The notes under the pieces: model-generated | Seen by the model: the letters and a program-made list of their open reading frames with translations, nothing else | Told to the model about the DNA's origin: nothing | Database searches by the model: none | NCBI GenBank assembly: GCA_002710885.1 | Contig: PAIW01000076.1 | Location: 16,949-22,480 of the forward strand | Direction of reading: 5' to 3' | DNA length: 5,532 bases | Source of the DNA: Chloroflexota bacterium | Lineage (GTDB): Bacteria > Chloroflexota > Dehalococcoidia > SAR202 > UBA11138 | Made by a program: the position numbers and the translations under genes | In this document: piece by piece, positions 1 to 5,532 of the stretch | How positions within the stretch are numbered: position 1 is the first letter of the stretch | Layout of the letters: each line of letters starts with the position of its first letter

Positions 1-138
1 GGACGGGTTGATAACCGTGAAGTGACCGATAATATCCCAGGCCCGGTCACCAATCAACTTTTGGCTGCTTGGAGCGAACTTGTGGGAGTCGATATTGTCG
101 ACCAGACCGCGGAGAGAGCCAGGATGCACCCCGGTTAG
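1..138 (+). CDS. 3' end of an unrecognised protein-coding gene, cut by the left edge
   Basis: The first reading frame is open from the window edge to a TAG at 136-138, giving 45 residues. The other two plus frames hit stops within the first 25 bases. Codons show a strong purine-first bias (runs such as GAA GTG ACC GAT AAT ATC and GTG GGA GTC GAT ATT GTC GAC), which is typical of real coding sequence. The peptide is soluble and mixed in charge, with a Pro-Gly-Pro turn near residue 14 and a stretch reading LLAAWSELVGVDIVDQ. I do not recognise the family. The frame continues protein-like after the stop (see 142-312), so this TAG may be a nonsense mutation rather than the natural end. The gene start and most of its body lie outside the window. 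A terminator at 528-557 would end its transcript. Confidence 0.5.
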   Translation, partial: GRVDNREVTDNIPGPVTNQLLAAWSELVGVDIVDQTAERARMHPG

Positions 139-141
139 CCG

Positions 142-312
142 ATGCTCGGCTTGTCGCTGTGCGTAGCTCCAAACGCCGTTGCCAACGACAAGCTGGCTGC
201 AAAACTGAGCAGGTTGGTCGACACAGTAGAAGCGCCGATGCCAACAGATATACCAGATGGATTCTGCCGCGACGACGCCGAATGGATCGTCTCGTATAAT
301 CCCAAGCCCTAG
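142..312 (+). pseudogene. In-frame continuation after the TAG: possible cut-off C-terminus of the left-edge gene
   Basis: After the TAG at 136-138 the same frame stays open for another 57 codons and ends at TAG 310-312. It encodes 56 residues from an ATG at 142, with a protein-like composition (segments ANDKLAAKLSRLVDTVEAP and DDAEWIVSYNPKP) and purine-first codons. No ribosome binding site precedes the ATG, which lies only 3 bases after the stop. The simplest reading is therefore one gene interrupted by a point mutation; CAG (Gln) to TAG is a single transition. Other readings are a separate small ORF, stop-codon readthrough, or chance openness, since other frames here are also fairly open. 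No family is recognised. Confidence 0.3.
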
Positions 313-527
313 CTTCATAGCGGGTGGGCAACCGAGCTCAATCCTTGTCGCACGTTCGTTTCATACTCGATGTCTCCACGATTTCCTTACGCCATCTGCG
401 TTCACAACAGGCGCGCATCGCATCTATTTTGAAATCCGCGGTCAGCCATGCGGCCACGTGGCCTCTTTCAGCACTTGGTCATGCAATATAACCAGGTAAC
501 CATACCCATATAATGAATCCTTGCTAT
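313..527. other. Non-coding stretch between left-edge gene and terminator
   Basis: No convincing gene was found. The left-edge frame runs on after TAG 310-312 to a TGA at 430-432 without looking like a known domain. The other open frames here have the composition of shadows. The stretch contains a perfect 12-base palindrome (452-463) and an isolated perfect TATAAT hexamer (509-514) with no recognisable -35 partner 16-18 bases upstream. Confidence 0.4.
452..463. repeat. Perfect 12-base palindrome GGCCACGTGGCC
   Basis: The sequence GGCCACGTGGCC equals its own reverse complement. The flanking bases (C at 451, T at 464) do not extend the symmetry. It could be a dimeric regulator site or chance. 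It has no loop, so it is not a terminator stem, and it is not placed at the start of any convincing gene. Confidence 0.35.
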
Positions 528-557
528 GAGCGCCCAAAATCGGGCGCTTTTTGTTTT
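528..557 (+). terminator. Rho-independent terminator
   Basis: A perfect 6-bp GC stem, GCGCCC (530-535) with GGGCGC (542-547), closes a 6-base loop AAAATC. It is extended by an A-T pair (529/548) and is followed directly by TTTTTGTTTT (548-557). The U-tract lies on the right, so it terminates plus-strand transcription coming from the left-edge gene. The minus strand has no U-tract on the corresponding side. Confidence 0.85.
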
Positions 558-1025
558 CAGAAATTAACAAATTCTGACGATGTGCGCCCTCAACACCACC
601 GTCAAGTATTGGCATACCAGATGGGACGAGGCAAATCACAAACAACGAAGCCGTCAGACAAACGGGGATAGAGAAAGAGAAACAACCGATGGCACAGCGT
701 CTGCGCCAGGGCGAACAACGGGCCAATAGGACCAGCTAACCCTCCAGTTTGACCCAACAATCAATGTTCTTCGATCACGGGAACTTCAGGACATGGGCGC
801 AGGTCGAACACAGAGCAAAGCTCAACCAGGCCACCCCTCGAATGACTACAACATACCGGTCCAGATAGCACAGTAAAGGAGAAGGTGGAAAACCCAGGCA
901 ACAAGAACGAAGGCAGCCGAGAATCAACAGTCCGGATATCAGAAAGGAACAATATCGAAATGACGTACTTTGAACGCAAAAATTTCGACACACCCAACAA
1001 CACAATCACCTTGAGGGCGAAATCA
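558..1025. other. Gene-poor stretch with A-rich, T-poor plus strand
   Basis: I see no supported gene in this stretch. By hand count, 781-1020 holds about 93 A against 30 T on the plus strand, a skew not seen in the flanking genes. Two short plus ORFs exist: ATG 580 to 729 (49 codons, no ribosome binding site, low-complexity hydrophilic product) and GTG 885 to 1091. The latter has an AAGGAG only 3 bases upstream and encodes a polar N-terminal extension of the 1026 ORF. Minus-strand ORFs here give hydrophobic Leu/Ser/Phe-rich products, as expected from the complement of purine-rich DNA. The stretch may be an untranslated leader, an unrecognised RNA or eroded sequence. Confidence 0.45.
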
Positions 1026-1091
1026 ATGAAAAAGCGACTCACATCCAAAGTAGTAGCCGGAATCGCGGCAGGCGTCACTGGTGACTGCTAG
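1026..1091 (+). pseudogene. 21-codon ORF resembling the truncated start of an exported protein
   Basis: An ATG at 1026 is preceded by GAGGG (1013-1017) with an ideal 8-base spacer, so the start looks genuine. The product begins with Met-Lys-Lys-Arg and then a small-residue stretch, VVAGIAAGVTG, before Asp-Cys and a TAG at 1089-1091. A basic n-region plus an Ala/Gly/Val stretch resembles a signal peptide, although a Lys at position 8 makes it a weak one. It is too short to be an exported protein itself. The sulfatase remnant begins about 6 bases downstream, so this may be the 5' end of a gene whose middle was deleted, possibly the sulfatase. A genuine 21-residue leader peptide is a less likely alternative. 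The same frame is also open upstream to a GTG at 885. Confidence 0.3.
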
Positions 1092-1096
1092 AAGCT

Positions 1097-1268
1097 AAGC
1101 TTGTGCATGGCGGATCAATACGAATTGTTAGACGTCAACTCCGACCCAATCGAAGAGCACAACATGTTCATTGATCCAGACCATCGAGATCGCGTCCGCC
1201 TGGTGGCGGCCAAAATTCGGCTGTGGCAGTATCAAGTGGGAGACGATGCTCCTCTCCCATCAGTGTAG
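1097..1268 (+). pseudogene. C-terminal remnant of a sulfatase (alkaline-phosphatase superfamily), frameshifted
   Basis: From 1119 to the TAG at 1266-1268 the frame encodes YELLDVNSDPIEEHN, then DPDHRDRV, then a helix ending in LWQYQVGDDAPLP. This matches the typical C-terminal tail of type I sulfatases: a Tyr-Glu-Leu-x-Asp strand, an Asn-Asp-Pro-x-Glu turn, an Asn-Leu-like link, a DP segment and a helix with a Trp near the end. The residues usually just before it, KLVHGGS, sit in another frame at 1097-1117. One extra base near 1118 explains the break. An ATG at 1107 would give 53 residues but has no ribosome binding site. The N-terminal domain with the formylglycine motif (C/S-x-P-x-R) and metal ligands is absent from the window upstream, so this is a decayed fragment and not an enzyme. 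It converges on the oxidoreductase gene. Confidence 0.65.
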
Positions 1269-1326
1269 TGGAATAGGGTTAAGGCAGGCAGGATTTCAGG
1301 TGTCAGGTCCAAGTGACGACGATAGT

Positions 1327-2358
1327 TCAGAATTTGTTGCGAACTTTGATGACCTGACCCGTGCGGATGGACTCCCAGCAGGCCAGGCCTGTCGAGACTA
1401 CGCTTGCGCCGTCTCGGACTCCAACCCACGGGCTCGCGCCGTTTATTACGCAGTCAGCCATGTGGCGGAGCATGATGGCCATTTCACTCTTGTGACCTCG
1501 TATGGCTGAGGCGTCGGCGCGGTACTCCGCCGTGTAGGTACGTTCAGGAATTCCATTTTCGGGGTCGAATCGCATCACGCCGTCTCTGATCGTGCCTTTC
1601 ATACCATAGACTGCGAACCCGTTCATCGGCACGCCGGGCGGGTCCACGATGCCATGGAAGGCGTTGATATGGCCGATCTTCCCGTTAGCGAACTTTACGT
1701 TGATAACGAAATTGTCTTCCTGAGGGTATTCGGGAGCGATGCCACTCCGTATGCCATAGCAATGCACCTCTATTATGTCGCCCATGAACCAACGCAGGCA
1801 GTCGATGGGATGGCACGCTCCGCCGAGGAGCAGATCTTGGGGCATGCTGACGCGCCACGGCGTCCGCTGATAGACGGTGCGAAGGTCATGGTTGTAGGAG
1901 GCCTCAGCCATGAAAAGCTCGCCTAACGCTCCAGAATCGCAGACACGTTTAGCGTCCATCAAGTCATGGCGACCTCTCAAGGTCTGGGTGATCAAAAGCA
2001 CGAGACCAGTCCGGTCAACAGCCTCGACCAGACTTTCGGCCTCTTGCATCGTGTAGGCCATCGCTTTGGTCATCATCACGTGCTTCCCCCCGTCCAGTGC
2101 TTGAAGGACTTGGGCGGCGTGTAGCGGCCCGGGAGTGTAGATGCCCACAATGTCGATGTCGTCACGGGCAATCAACTCCGAGAAGTTGGTCGTGAGATTT
2201 TGAATCCCGTGCTGGTCACCGGCCGCTCTTAACCGTTCCGGGTCAGTGTCGCACAGTGTTGTCACTCTGATGGGAATGTCCTCGTGTTCAGGACGGTTGG
2301 CCTGGATGAGGGTTTCACCGTGGCCGAGGCCTGCGAGTCCTAATCTGAGTTCTTTCAT
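1327..2358 (-). CDS. Gfo/Idh/MocA family NAD(P)-dependent oxidoreductase
   Basis: A 343-residue protein of normal family length, predicted to be cytoplasmic. The N-terminal Rossmann fold opens with GLAGLGHG (7-14), followed by the acidic end of strand 2 in LCDTDPERL (35-43). DIVGIYTPGPLHAAQVLQAL (69-88) and GKHVMMTKAMAYT (91-103) are the usual nucleotide-domain segments. The C-terminal alpha/beta substrate domain holds GGACHPIDCLRWFMGD (179-194), whose His183 and Asp186 match the family's H-x-x-D catalytic motif. The signature EKP reads TKA here: Lys98 is kept but Glu and Pro are not. Family members oxidise or reduce sugars, inositols and related polyols with NAD(P); the substrate of this one cannot be told. 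ATG 2358 is chosen because the Rossmann strand begins at once and AGGCGAAG lies at 2365-2372. The gene diverges from the CoA-transferase operon. No terminator was seen after its stop. Confidence 0.93.
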   Translation of the reverse strand: MKELRLGLAGLGHGETLIQANRPEHEDIPIRVTTLCDTDPERLRAAGDQHGIQNLTTNFSELIARDDIDIVGIYTPGPLHAAQVLQALDGGKHVMMTKAMAYTMQEAESLVEAVDRTGLVLLITQTLRGRHDLMDAKRVCDSGALGELFMAEASYNHDLRTVYQRTPWRVSMPQDLLLGGACHPIDCLRWFMGDIIEVHCYGIRSGIAPEYPQEDNFVINVKFANGKIGHINAFHGIVDPPGVPMNGFAVYGMKGTIRDGVMRFDPENGIPERTYTAEYRADASAIRGHKSEMAIMLRHMADCVINGASPWVGVRDGASVVSTGLACWESIRTGQVIKVRNKF

Positions 2359-2598
2359 TGTGATCTTCGCCTATTGTCGTCTGGTTAAAATTTAGAGATG
2401 TTTTGTACTGAGTAATGTTAACCCTGTGTTACCAGAGCCACAACTCAGAAGTCAGGTTTTGCCGCGTTTTACCGATGTGATCCGTTTGAAACTGCCATCA
2501 TTCAACGAAAACGATACATTTGGCAAACCCCTTGCCAGCGGGCGCCGGACAATGTTTAATACGCCGCAGGAACTTCAATCCATATTTCCTAGGACAGC
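2359..2598. promoter_or_regulatory. Divergent intergenic region, expected to hold two promoters
   Basis: These 240 bases separate the divergent oxidoreductase and CoA-transferase genes, so promoters in both directions are expected. No hexamer pair is convincing. On the plus strand TTGAAA (2486-2491) has its best -10-like sequence, GATACA (2513-2518), 21 bases away, which is too far. On the minus strand TTAACA has only weak -10 candidates. An imperfect direct repeat, TGTTAACC and TGTTACC, lies near 2417-2433 and might be a regulator site. The first CoA-transferase has a short AGGA ribosome binding site at 2591-2594. Confidence 0.45.
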
Positions 2599-3789
2599 AT
2601 GACCGAGCAATACGGCATACTCAGCGACATAACGGTTCTCGACCTCTCGGAAGGAGTCTCAGGTCCGTTGTGCGCCAAACTTTTGGCTGGCATGGGCGCC
2701 GAGGTCATCAAGATTGAGCGTCCCCGTGTCGGCGACGAGTCCCGGAACGCAGGGCCATTCCCGAACGACGACCCGAACCCGGAGGCAAGCGCAGCTTACC
2801 TCTATCTCAACATGGGAAAGAAGGGCATCACACTGGACATCGAGGCAGACACCGGATCGTCGATCCTCAGAAGGTTGGCTCAGGACGTCGATATCCTGGT
2901 CGAGAACCACCCCCCAGGCGTCATGGAGAGTAGGGCGTTGGGGTACTCGGACCTCGAACCGATCAATCCGGGCCTGGTTTACACTTCCATAACACCCTTC
3001 GGGCAAACTGGGCCATATCGCGATTACAAGGGGGGAGACCTGATTATCCAGGCTGTCGGTGCTCTGATGCACCCGATAGGATTGCCTGATAAAGAGCCCG
3101 TTAAAGTAGGAGGAAGCGTAGCGCTGTACTCCGTAGGCATGAGCGCGTTCTCTGGCACGATGTTGGCGCTGTACGTTCGCGACGTCGAGGGCTATGGCCA
3201 GCATGTTGACGTATCGGCGATGCAGACAGTGACCGTCACACAGATTCACGCCTCCATACACCACCAGTTTGGCCGCATTCCAACTCGCAGAGAAAGCACG
3301 CTGGTGGAGGCCGCCGATGGCTGGGTGAATCCAGGCCTTGAGATTGGCGTTCAGGAAGACACATGGAAGAAAGTCTGCGATCTGATAGGTTTGCCGGAGT
3401 TGGCCGACGATCAAGCGTTCAACACGCGTGAGGCTCGCCGCACGAACCAGCAAGACCTTCTCGCGATCATCGGGAACTGGGTGGCCTCCCAGCCCAAAGA
3501 GCAGATTTACCATACGCTTCAAGGACTGCGAACAATCGCCGGATATGTGGCTACGGTAGAAGATTTGAGAAACTCAGAACAGCTTCAGTATCGGGAATTC
3601 TTCAAAACCATAGACCATCCGGTGGCCGGAAAGGCGGCGTATCCCGGCACTCCTTTCTCCATCGACAACAACCCGATGACTCAAAGCCGCGCGCCCCTGC
3701 TTGGGGAGCATAATCTGGAAATCTACCGTGACCGGCTTGGCTACTCTGGACAGGAGTTGGGCAGGCTCCGAAGCACGGGGATCGTTTAA
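2599..3789 (+). CDS. Family III (CaiB/BaiF) CoA-transferase, upstream subunit, catalytic Asp apparently missing
   Basis: A 396-residue protein of usual family length. Family III enzymes move CoA between an acyl-CoA and a carboxylic acid through an enzyme-bound Asp anhydride and form interlocked dimers. Visible family segments are VLDLSEGVSGPLCAKLLAGM (13-32), GAEVIKIERP (33-42), LNMGKKGITLDIE (70-82), VDILVENHPPGVM (97-109), LVYTSITPFGQTGPY (126-140), GYGQHVDVSAMQ (198-209) and the tail APLLGEHN (365-372). Where the catalytic Asp normally sits, in a G-x-S/Y-x-x-D-x-x-x-G context, this protein reads VGGSVALYSVG (170-180), with Leu176 aligned to Asp. No Asp occurs between 164 and 195. The protein may therefore be a structural partner of the next gene product. 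ATG 2599 has AGGA at 2591-2594. The stop is 4 bases before the next start, which indicates co-transcription and probably translational coupling. Confidence 0.94.
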   Translation: MTEQYGILSDITVLDLSEGVSGPLCAKLLAGMGAEVIKIERPRVGDESRNAGPFPNDDPNPEASAAYLYLNMGKKGITLDIEADTGSSILRRLAQDVDILVENHPPGVMESRALGYSDLEPINPGLVYTSITPFGQTGPYRDYKGGDLIIQAVGALMHPIGLPDKEPVKVGGSVALYSVGMSAFSGTMLALYVRDVEGYGQHVDVSAMQTVTVTQIHASIHHQFGRIPTRRESTLVEAADGWVNPGLEIGVQEDTWKKVCDLIGLPELADDQAFNTREARRTNQQDLLAIIGNWVASQPKEQIYHTLQGLRTIAGYVATVEDLRNSEQLQYREFFKTIDHPVAGKAAYPGTPFSIDNNPMTQSRAPLLGEHNLEIYRDRLGYSGQELGRLRSTGIV

Positions 3790-3793
3790 TCAT

Positions 3794-5077
3794 ATGAATG
3801 GCCTTCAGATGAACAATCTGGCGTTAAAAGATCTGCGAATACTCGATCTGACACAGGTGGCTGTTGGCCCATACACTACGTTCCTGCTCGGTTTCATGGG
3901 TGCCGAAGTCATCAAGGTTGAAAGCACCTCGCGTATGGACATTAGCCGCGGGCAGGCGCGTCCGACACCACAAGGCTACAGGGTTTACCCTGACAATGAT
4001 CCGGGCGAGCGACCGTGGAATCGGGCGGGTCACCATATTCACCGAAATCCCAACAAGCTGAGTCTGACGCTGGACCTGTCCACTGAACGAGGCAAAGAAC
4101 TGCTCAAAAAACTGGCAACCTTGTGTGATGTTCTCGTTGAGAACTTCAGGGCATCGGTTATGGACAGGTTGGGTTTGGGATATGAGGTGTTATCCGAGAT
4201 TAATCCTCAACTGATTTATCTCAAGATCAGTAGCCAGGGAGCGACTGGGCCTGAAAAGGACTATGGTTCTCTAGGCTCGACGTTGGAGCAGACAGCAGGC
4301 CTCGCCTCGGTCACAGGGTACGAAGACCGCAAGCCGTCAATGACCAACGAGACTTACCCTGATCCGGTTGGCGGCATTTTCAACGTGGGCGTGCTGCTGG
4401 GCACTCTGCGTCGAAGGCGCAAAACCGGCCAGGGTGCGTTCATCGACTTCTCCCAGAGGGAGATGACCGCGTCTATGTTAGGACAGGAATTTTTGGACTT
4501 TTCGTTCAATGCGCGAGTCGCGGAACCAATGGGCAACCGACACCCTATTTTCGAGCCACAAGGAGTGTATCCTTGCCAGGGGGATGATATGTGGGTCGCC
4601 ATTTCTGTTGACTCTGAGGAGGAATGGATTGGTCTTTGCGACGCAATTGGCATGCCCCAACTGGCTCGCAACCCCAGGTTCGAGACCGCATTGGCCCGAC
4701 GCCGTAACCGCGATGAGTTGGAGAGGTTCCTGACCAACTGGACCCGCGAACAAGACCACTACGATGCGATGCACACGCTTCAAAAGAACGGAGTTCCAGC
4801 CGGGGCGGTATTAAAAGGTGGCGAGATTATCAACGATCCGCACCTTGAGGAACGTGGGTTCTGGGACGAAGTCCATCACCCGGCAGCCGGATTCTATAAG
4901 CAAGTCACGACGCCGTGGGAGTTCTCGAAATCGGGACGCATCCAAACGATGCCCGCTCCGAATCTCGGAGAGCACAACGAATATGTGCTTTCCGATCTGT
5001 TGGGAATGACCTCACAGGAGCTATACGATCTGGAGGAGAAAGGCGTCATAGGAACATTTCCTATTGGAGCCGAATGA
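3794..5077 (+). CDS. Family III (CaiB/BaiF) CoA-transferase, downstream subunit, catalytic Asp present
   Basis: A 427-residue protein. Family segments: LRILDLTQVAVGPYTTFLLG (14-33), GAEVIKVE (36-43), NPNKLSLTLDLST (86-98), CDVLVENFRASVMDRLGLGY (111-130), LIYLKISSQGATGP (140-153), GQGAFIDFSQRE (212-223), NRHPIFEPQGVYPC (248-261) and NLGEHNEYV (390-398). TYPDPVGG (187-194) places Asp190 where the family's acyl-anhydride-forming aspartate lies, so this subunit should be catalytically competent. The frame is open back to an ATG at 3701, but that start would overlap the upstream gene by 89 bases and add 31 residues unlike the family. ATG 3794 is preferred; ATG 3809 is possible. No good ribosome binding site precedes 3794 (GGGG ends 13 bases upstream), so reinitiation from the adjacent upstream stop is likely. 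Two-gene family III transferases are known (BbsE/BbsF for benzylsuccinate, SmtA/SmtB for malate), which supports a heteromer here. The acid used is unknown. Confidence 0.94.
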   Translation: MNGLQMNNLALKDLRILDLTQVAVGPYTTFLLGFMGAEVIKVESTSRMDISRGQARPTPQGYRVYPDNDPGERPWNRAGHHIHRNPNKLSLTLDLSTERGKELLKKLATLCDVLVENFRASVMDRLGLGYEVLSEINPQLIYLKISSQGATGPEKDYGSLGSTLEQTAGLASVTGYEDRKPSMTNETYPDPVGGIFNVGVLLGTLRRRRKTGQGAFIDFSQREMTASMLGQEFLDFSFNARVAEPMGNRHPIFEPQGVYPCQGDDMWVAISVDSEEEWIGLCDAIGMPQLARNPRFETALARRRNRDELERFLTNWTREQDHYDAMHTLQKNGVPAGAVLKGGEIINDPHLEERGFWDEVHHPAAGFYKQVTTPWEFSKSGRIQTMPAPNLGEHNEYVLSDLLGMTSQELYDLEEKGVIGTFPIGAE

Positions 5078-5285
5078 AAACAACAATCCGAACGCGGCTA
5101 ACGAAACATTGCTCGTCGCTATGCTGATCAGTCGTGAAGCATCTGGTAGCCAGCATGACACGCCCTGATCCGAAGCGACCAGATTCTTCGCATGCGACCT
5201 CAGAATGGCAAGCCCTTGCTCCTGATGATCGAGAGCCTACTTCAGGGGAATGGCTTGACAATATGCACCGAATGAAGGGGGAACT
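5078..5285. other. 208-base spacer between CoA-transferase pair and crotonase gene
   Basis: No terminator with a U-tract is visible, so read-through from the transferases is possible. A 6-bp stem ATGCTG/CAGCAT with a long loop lies near 5119-5155 but lacks a following U-run. A TTGACA at 5255-5260 has no -10 partner at a suitable distance. An ORF from ATG 5155 (or GTG 5134) to 5349 encodes a hydrophilic Asp/Pro/Glu-rich peptide, but it overlaps the crotonase gene in another frame and matches nothing I know. Confidence 0.4.
5275..5283 (+). promoter_or_regulatory. Strong ribosome binding site of the crotonase gene
   Basis: AAGGGGGAA precedes ATG 5286 at a short but workable spacing. It fixes the start, which is also the only start codon between the upstream in-frame TGA at 5256-5258 and the first conserved motif. 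Confidence 0.6.
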
Positions 5286-5532
5286 ATGGGACCCAAACTG
5301 GTTGACCATCTGCTGTACGAGCGGGAGGATAATGGGATACTGTGGATAAAATTCAATCGCCCAGAGAGGATGAACGCGATCCTCGGTTCGGCGGAAGAAA
5401 ATGGCACTGTTGCCAAGGTCGGCGAGTACATGCGAGCCGCGGACGACGATCCTAAGGTGTGGGTCATCGTTTTAACAGGCGTAGGGCGCGGTTTTTGCGC
5501 CGGAGCGGATGTCAAGGGCGGCGTTCCAGACG
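5286..5532 (+). CDS. Enoyl-CoA hydratase/isomerase (crotonase superfamily), 5' part, cut by the right edge
   Basis: The first 82 codons of a gene whose family is usually about 260 residues long. The protein starts with a beta strand, LLYEREDNGILWIKFNRPER (9-28), followed by MNAI (29-32); NRPE-x-x-NA is the standard N-terminal crotonase signature. VWVIVLTGVGRGFCAGADVK (58-77) is the strand and loop that give the first oxyanion-hole amide (the Ala of FCAGAD), which stabilises the thioester enolate. The second oxyanion Gly and the catalytic Glu residues lie past the edge, so hydratase, isomerase, hydrolase or decarboxylase activity cannot be told apart. The gene follows the CoA-transferase pair on the same strand and probably acts on an acyl-CoA they make. 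The start is set by the ribosome binding site at 5275-5283. Confidence 0.92.
   Translation, partial: MGPKLVDHLLYEREDNGILWIKFNRPERMNAILGSAEENGTVAKVGEYMRAADDDPKVWVIVLTGVGRGFCAGADVKGGVPD

Noticed and set aside
442..726. A 94-residue minus-strand ORF with a hydrophobic segment
   Set aside because: It runs through the terminator hairpin and shows no ribosome binding site or known motif.
580..729. A 49-codon plus-strand ORF just after the terminator
   Set aside because: No ribosome binding site, a low-complexity Arg/Thr/Glu-rich product and no recognised family; consistent with chance openness in T-poor DNA.
761..1078. A 105-residue hydrophobic ORF on the minus strand that could look like a membrane protein
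   Set aside because: The hydrophobicity follows from reading the complement of A-rich DNA. There is no membrane-protein charge pattern, no clear ribosome binding site, and it lies over the T-poor stretch.
1302..1358. Inverted 8-base repeat GTCAGGTC / GACCTGAC at the end of the oxidoreductase gene
   Set aside because: The arms are 41 bases apart, no U-tract follows on either strand, and one arm lies inside the coding region, so it is not a terminator.
2486..2518. Sigma-70-like promoter TTGAAA / GATACA upstream of the CoA-transferase pair
   Set aside because: The spacing of 21 bases is too long and the -10 match is poor, so it is not called as a separate feature.
2659..3522. A 287-residue ORF on the minus strand opposite the first CoA-transferase
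   Set aside because: The plus frame over the same stretch has clear family III CoA-transferase motifs throughout; the minus product is a compositional shadow with no recognisable domain.
3701..3793. Longer start for the second CoA-transferase
   Set aside because: It would overlap the upstream gene by 89 bases and add 31 residues with no family similarity. The family N-terminus begins about 10 residues after ATG 3794.

Overview
The window has a short intact accessory-metabolism block on the right and a decayed, gene-poor stretch on the left. Four genes are well supported: a Gfo/Idh/MocA oxidoreductase on the minus strand (1327-2358), two tandem family III (CaiB/BaiF) CoA-transferases on the plus strand (2599-3789 and 3794-5077), and the start of an enoyl-CoA hydratase/isomerase (crotonase) cut by the right edge (5286 onward). 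Base composition is moderate and there is no phage, plasmid, CRISPR or rRNA/tRNA signal. This gene set, with a sulfatase remnant, fits a heterotrophic bacterium that degrades organic acids, such as those abundant in marine or soil metagenomes (for example SAR202-type Chloroflexota). That assignment is inference from gene content only.

Left third (1-1326). Positions 1-138 hold the 3' end of an unrecognised coding frame. It stops at a TAG, and the same frame then stays open and protein-like to a second TAG at 310-312. A strong rho-independent terminator lies at 528-557. From about 560 to 1025 I see no gene, only a markedly A-rich, T-poor plus strand. A 21-codon ORF with a good ribosome binding site (1026-1091) looks like the start of an exported protein. 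It runs straight into a frameshifted C-terminal remnant of a sulfatase (1097-1268). The layout suggests a deletion scar and gene decay.

Middle and right. The oxidoreductase and the CoA-transferase pair diverge from a 240-base intergenic region that must hold both promoters. The transferase genes are 4 bases apart and are almost certainly co-transcribed; the crotonase follows after 208 bases on the same strand. Together they suggest activation of a carboxylic acid by CoA transfer, then hydration or isomerisation of the acyl-CoA. The acid itself cannot be read from the sequence. The most notable detail is that the upstream transferase has no Asp at the position of the family's catalytic aspartate, whereas the downstream one keeps it. 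This suggests a heteromeric enzyme with one catalytic and one non-catalytic subunit type. I found no clearly new biological system.
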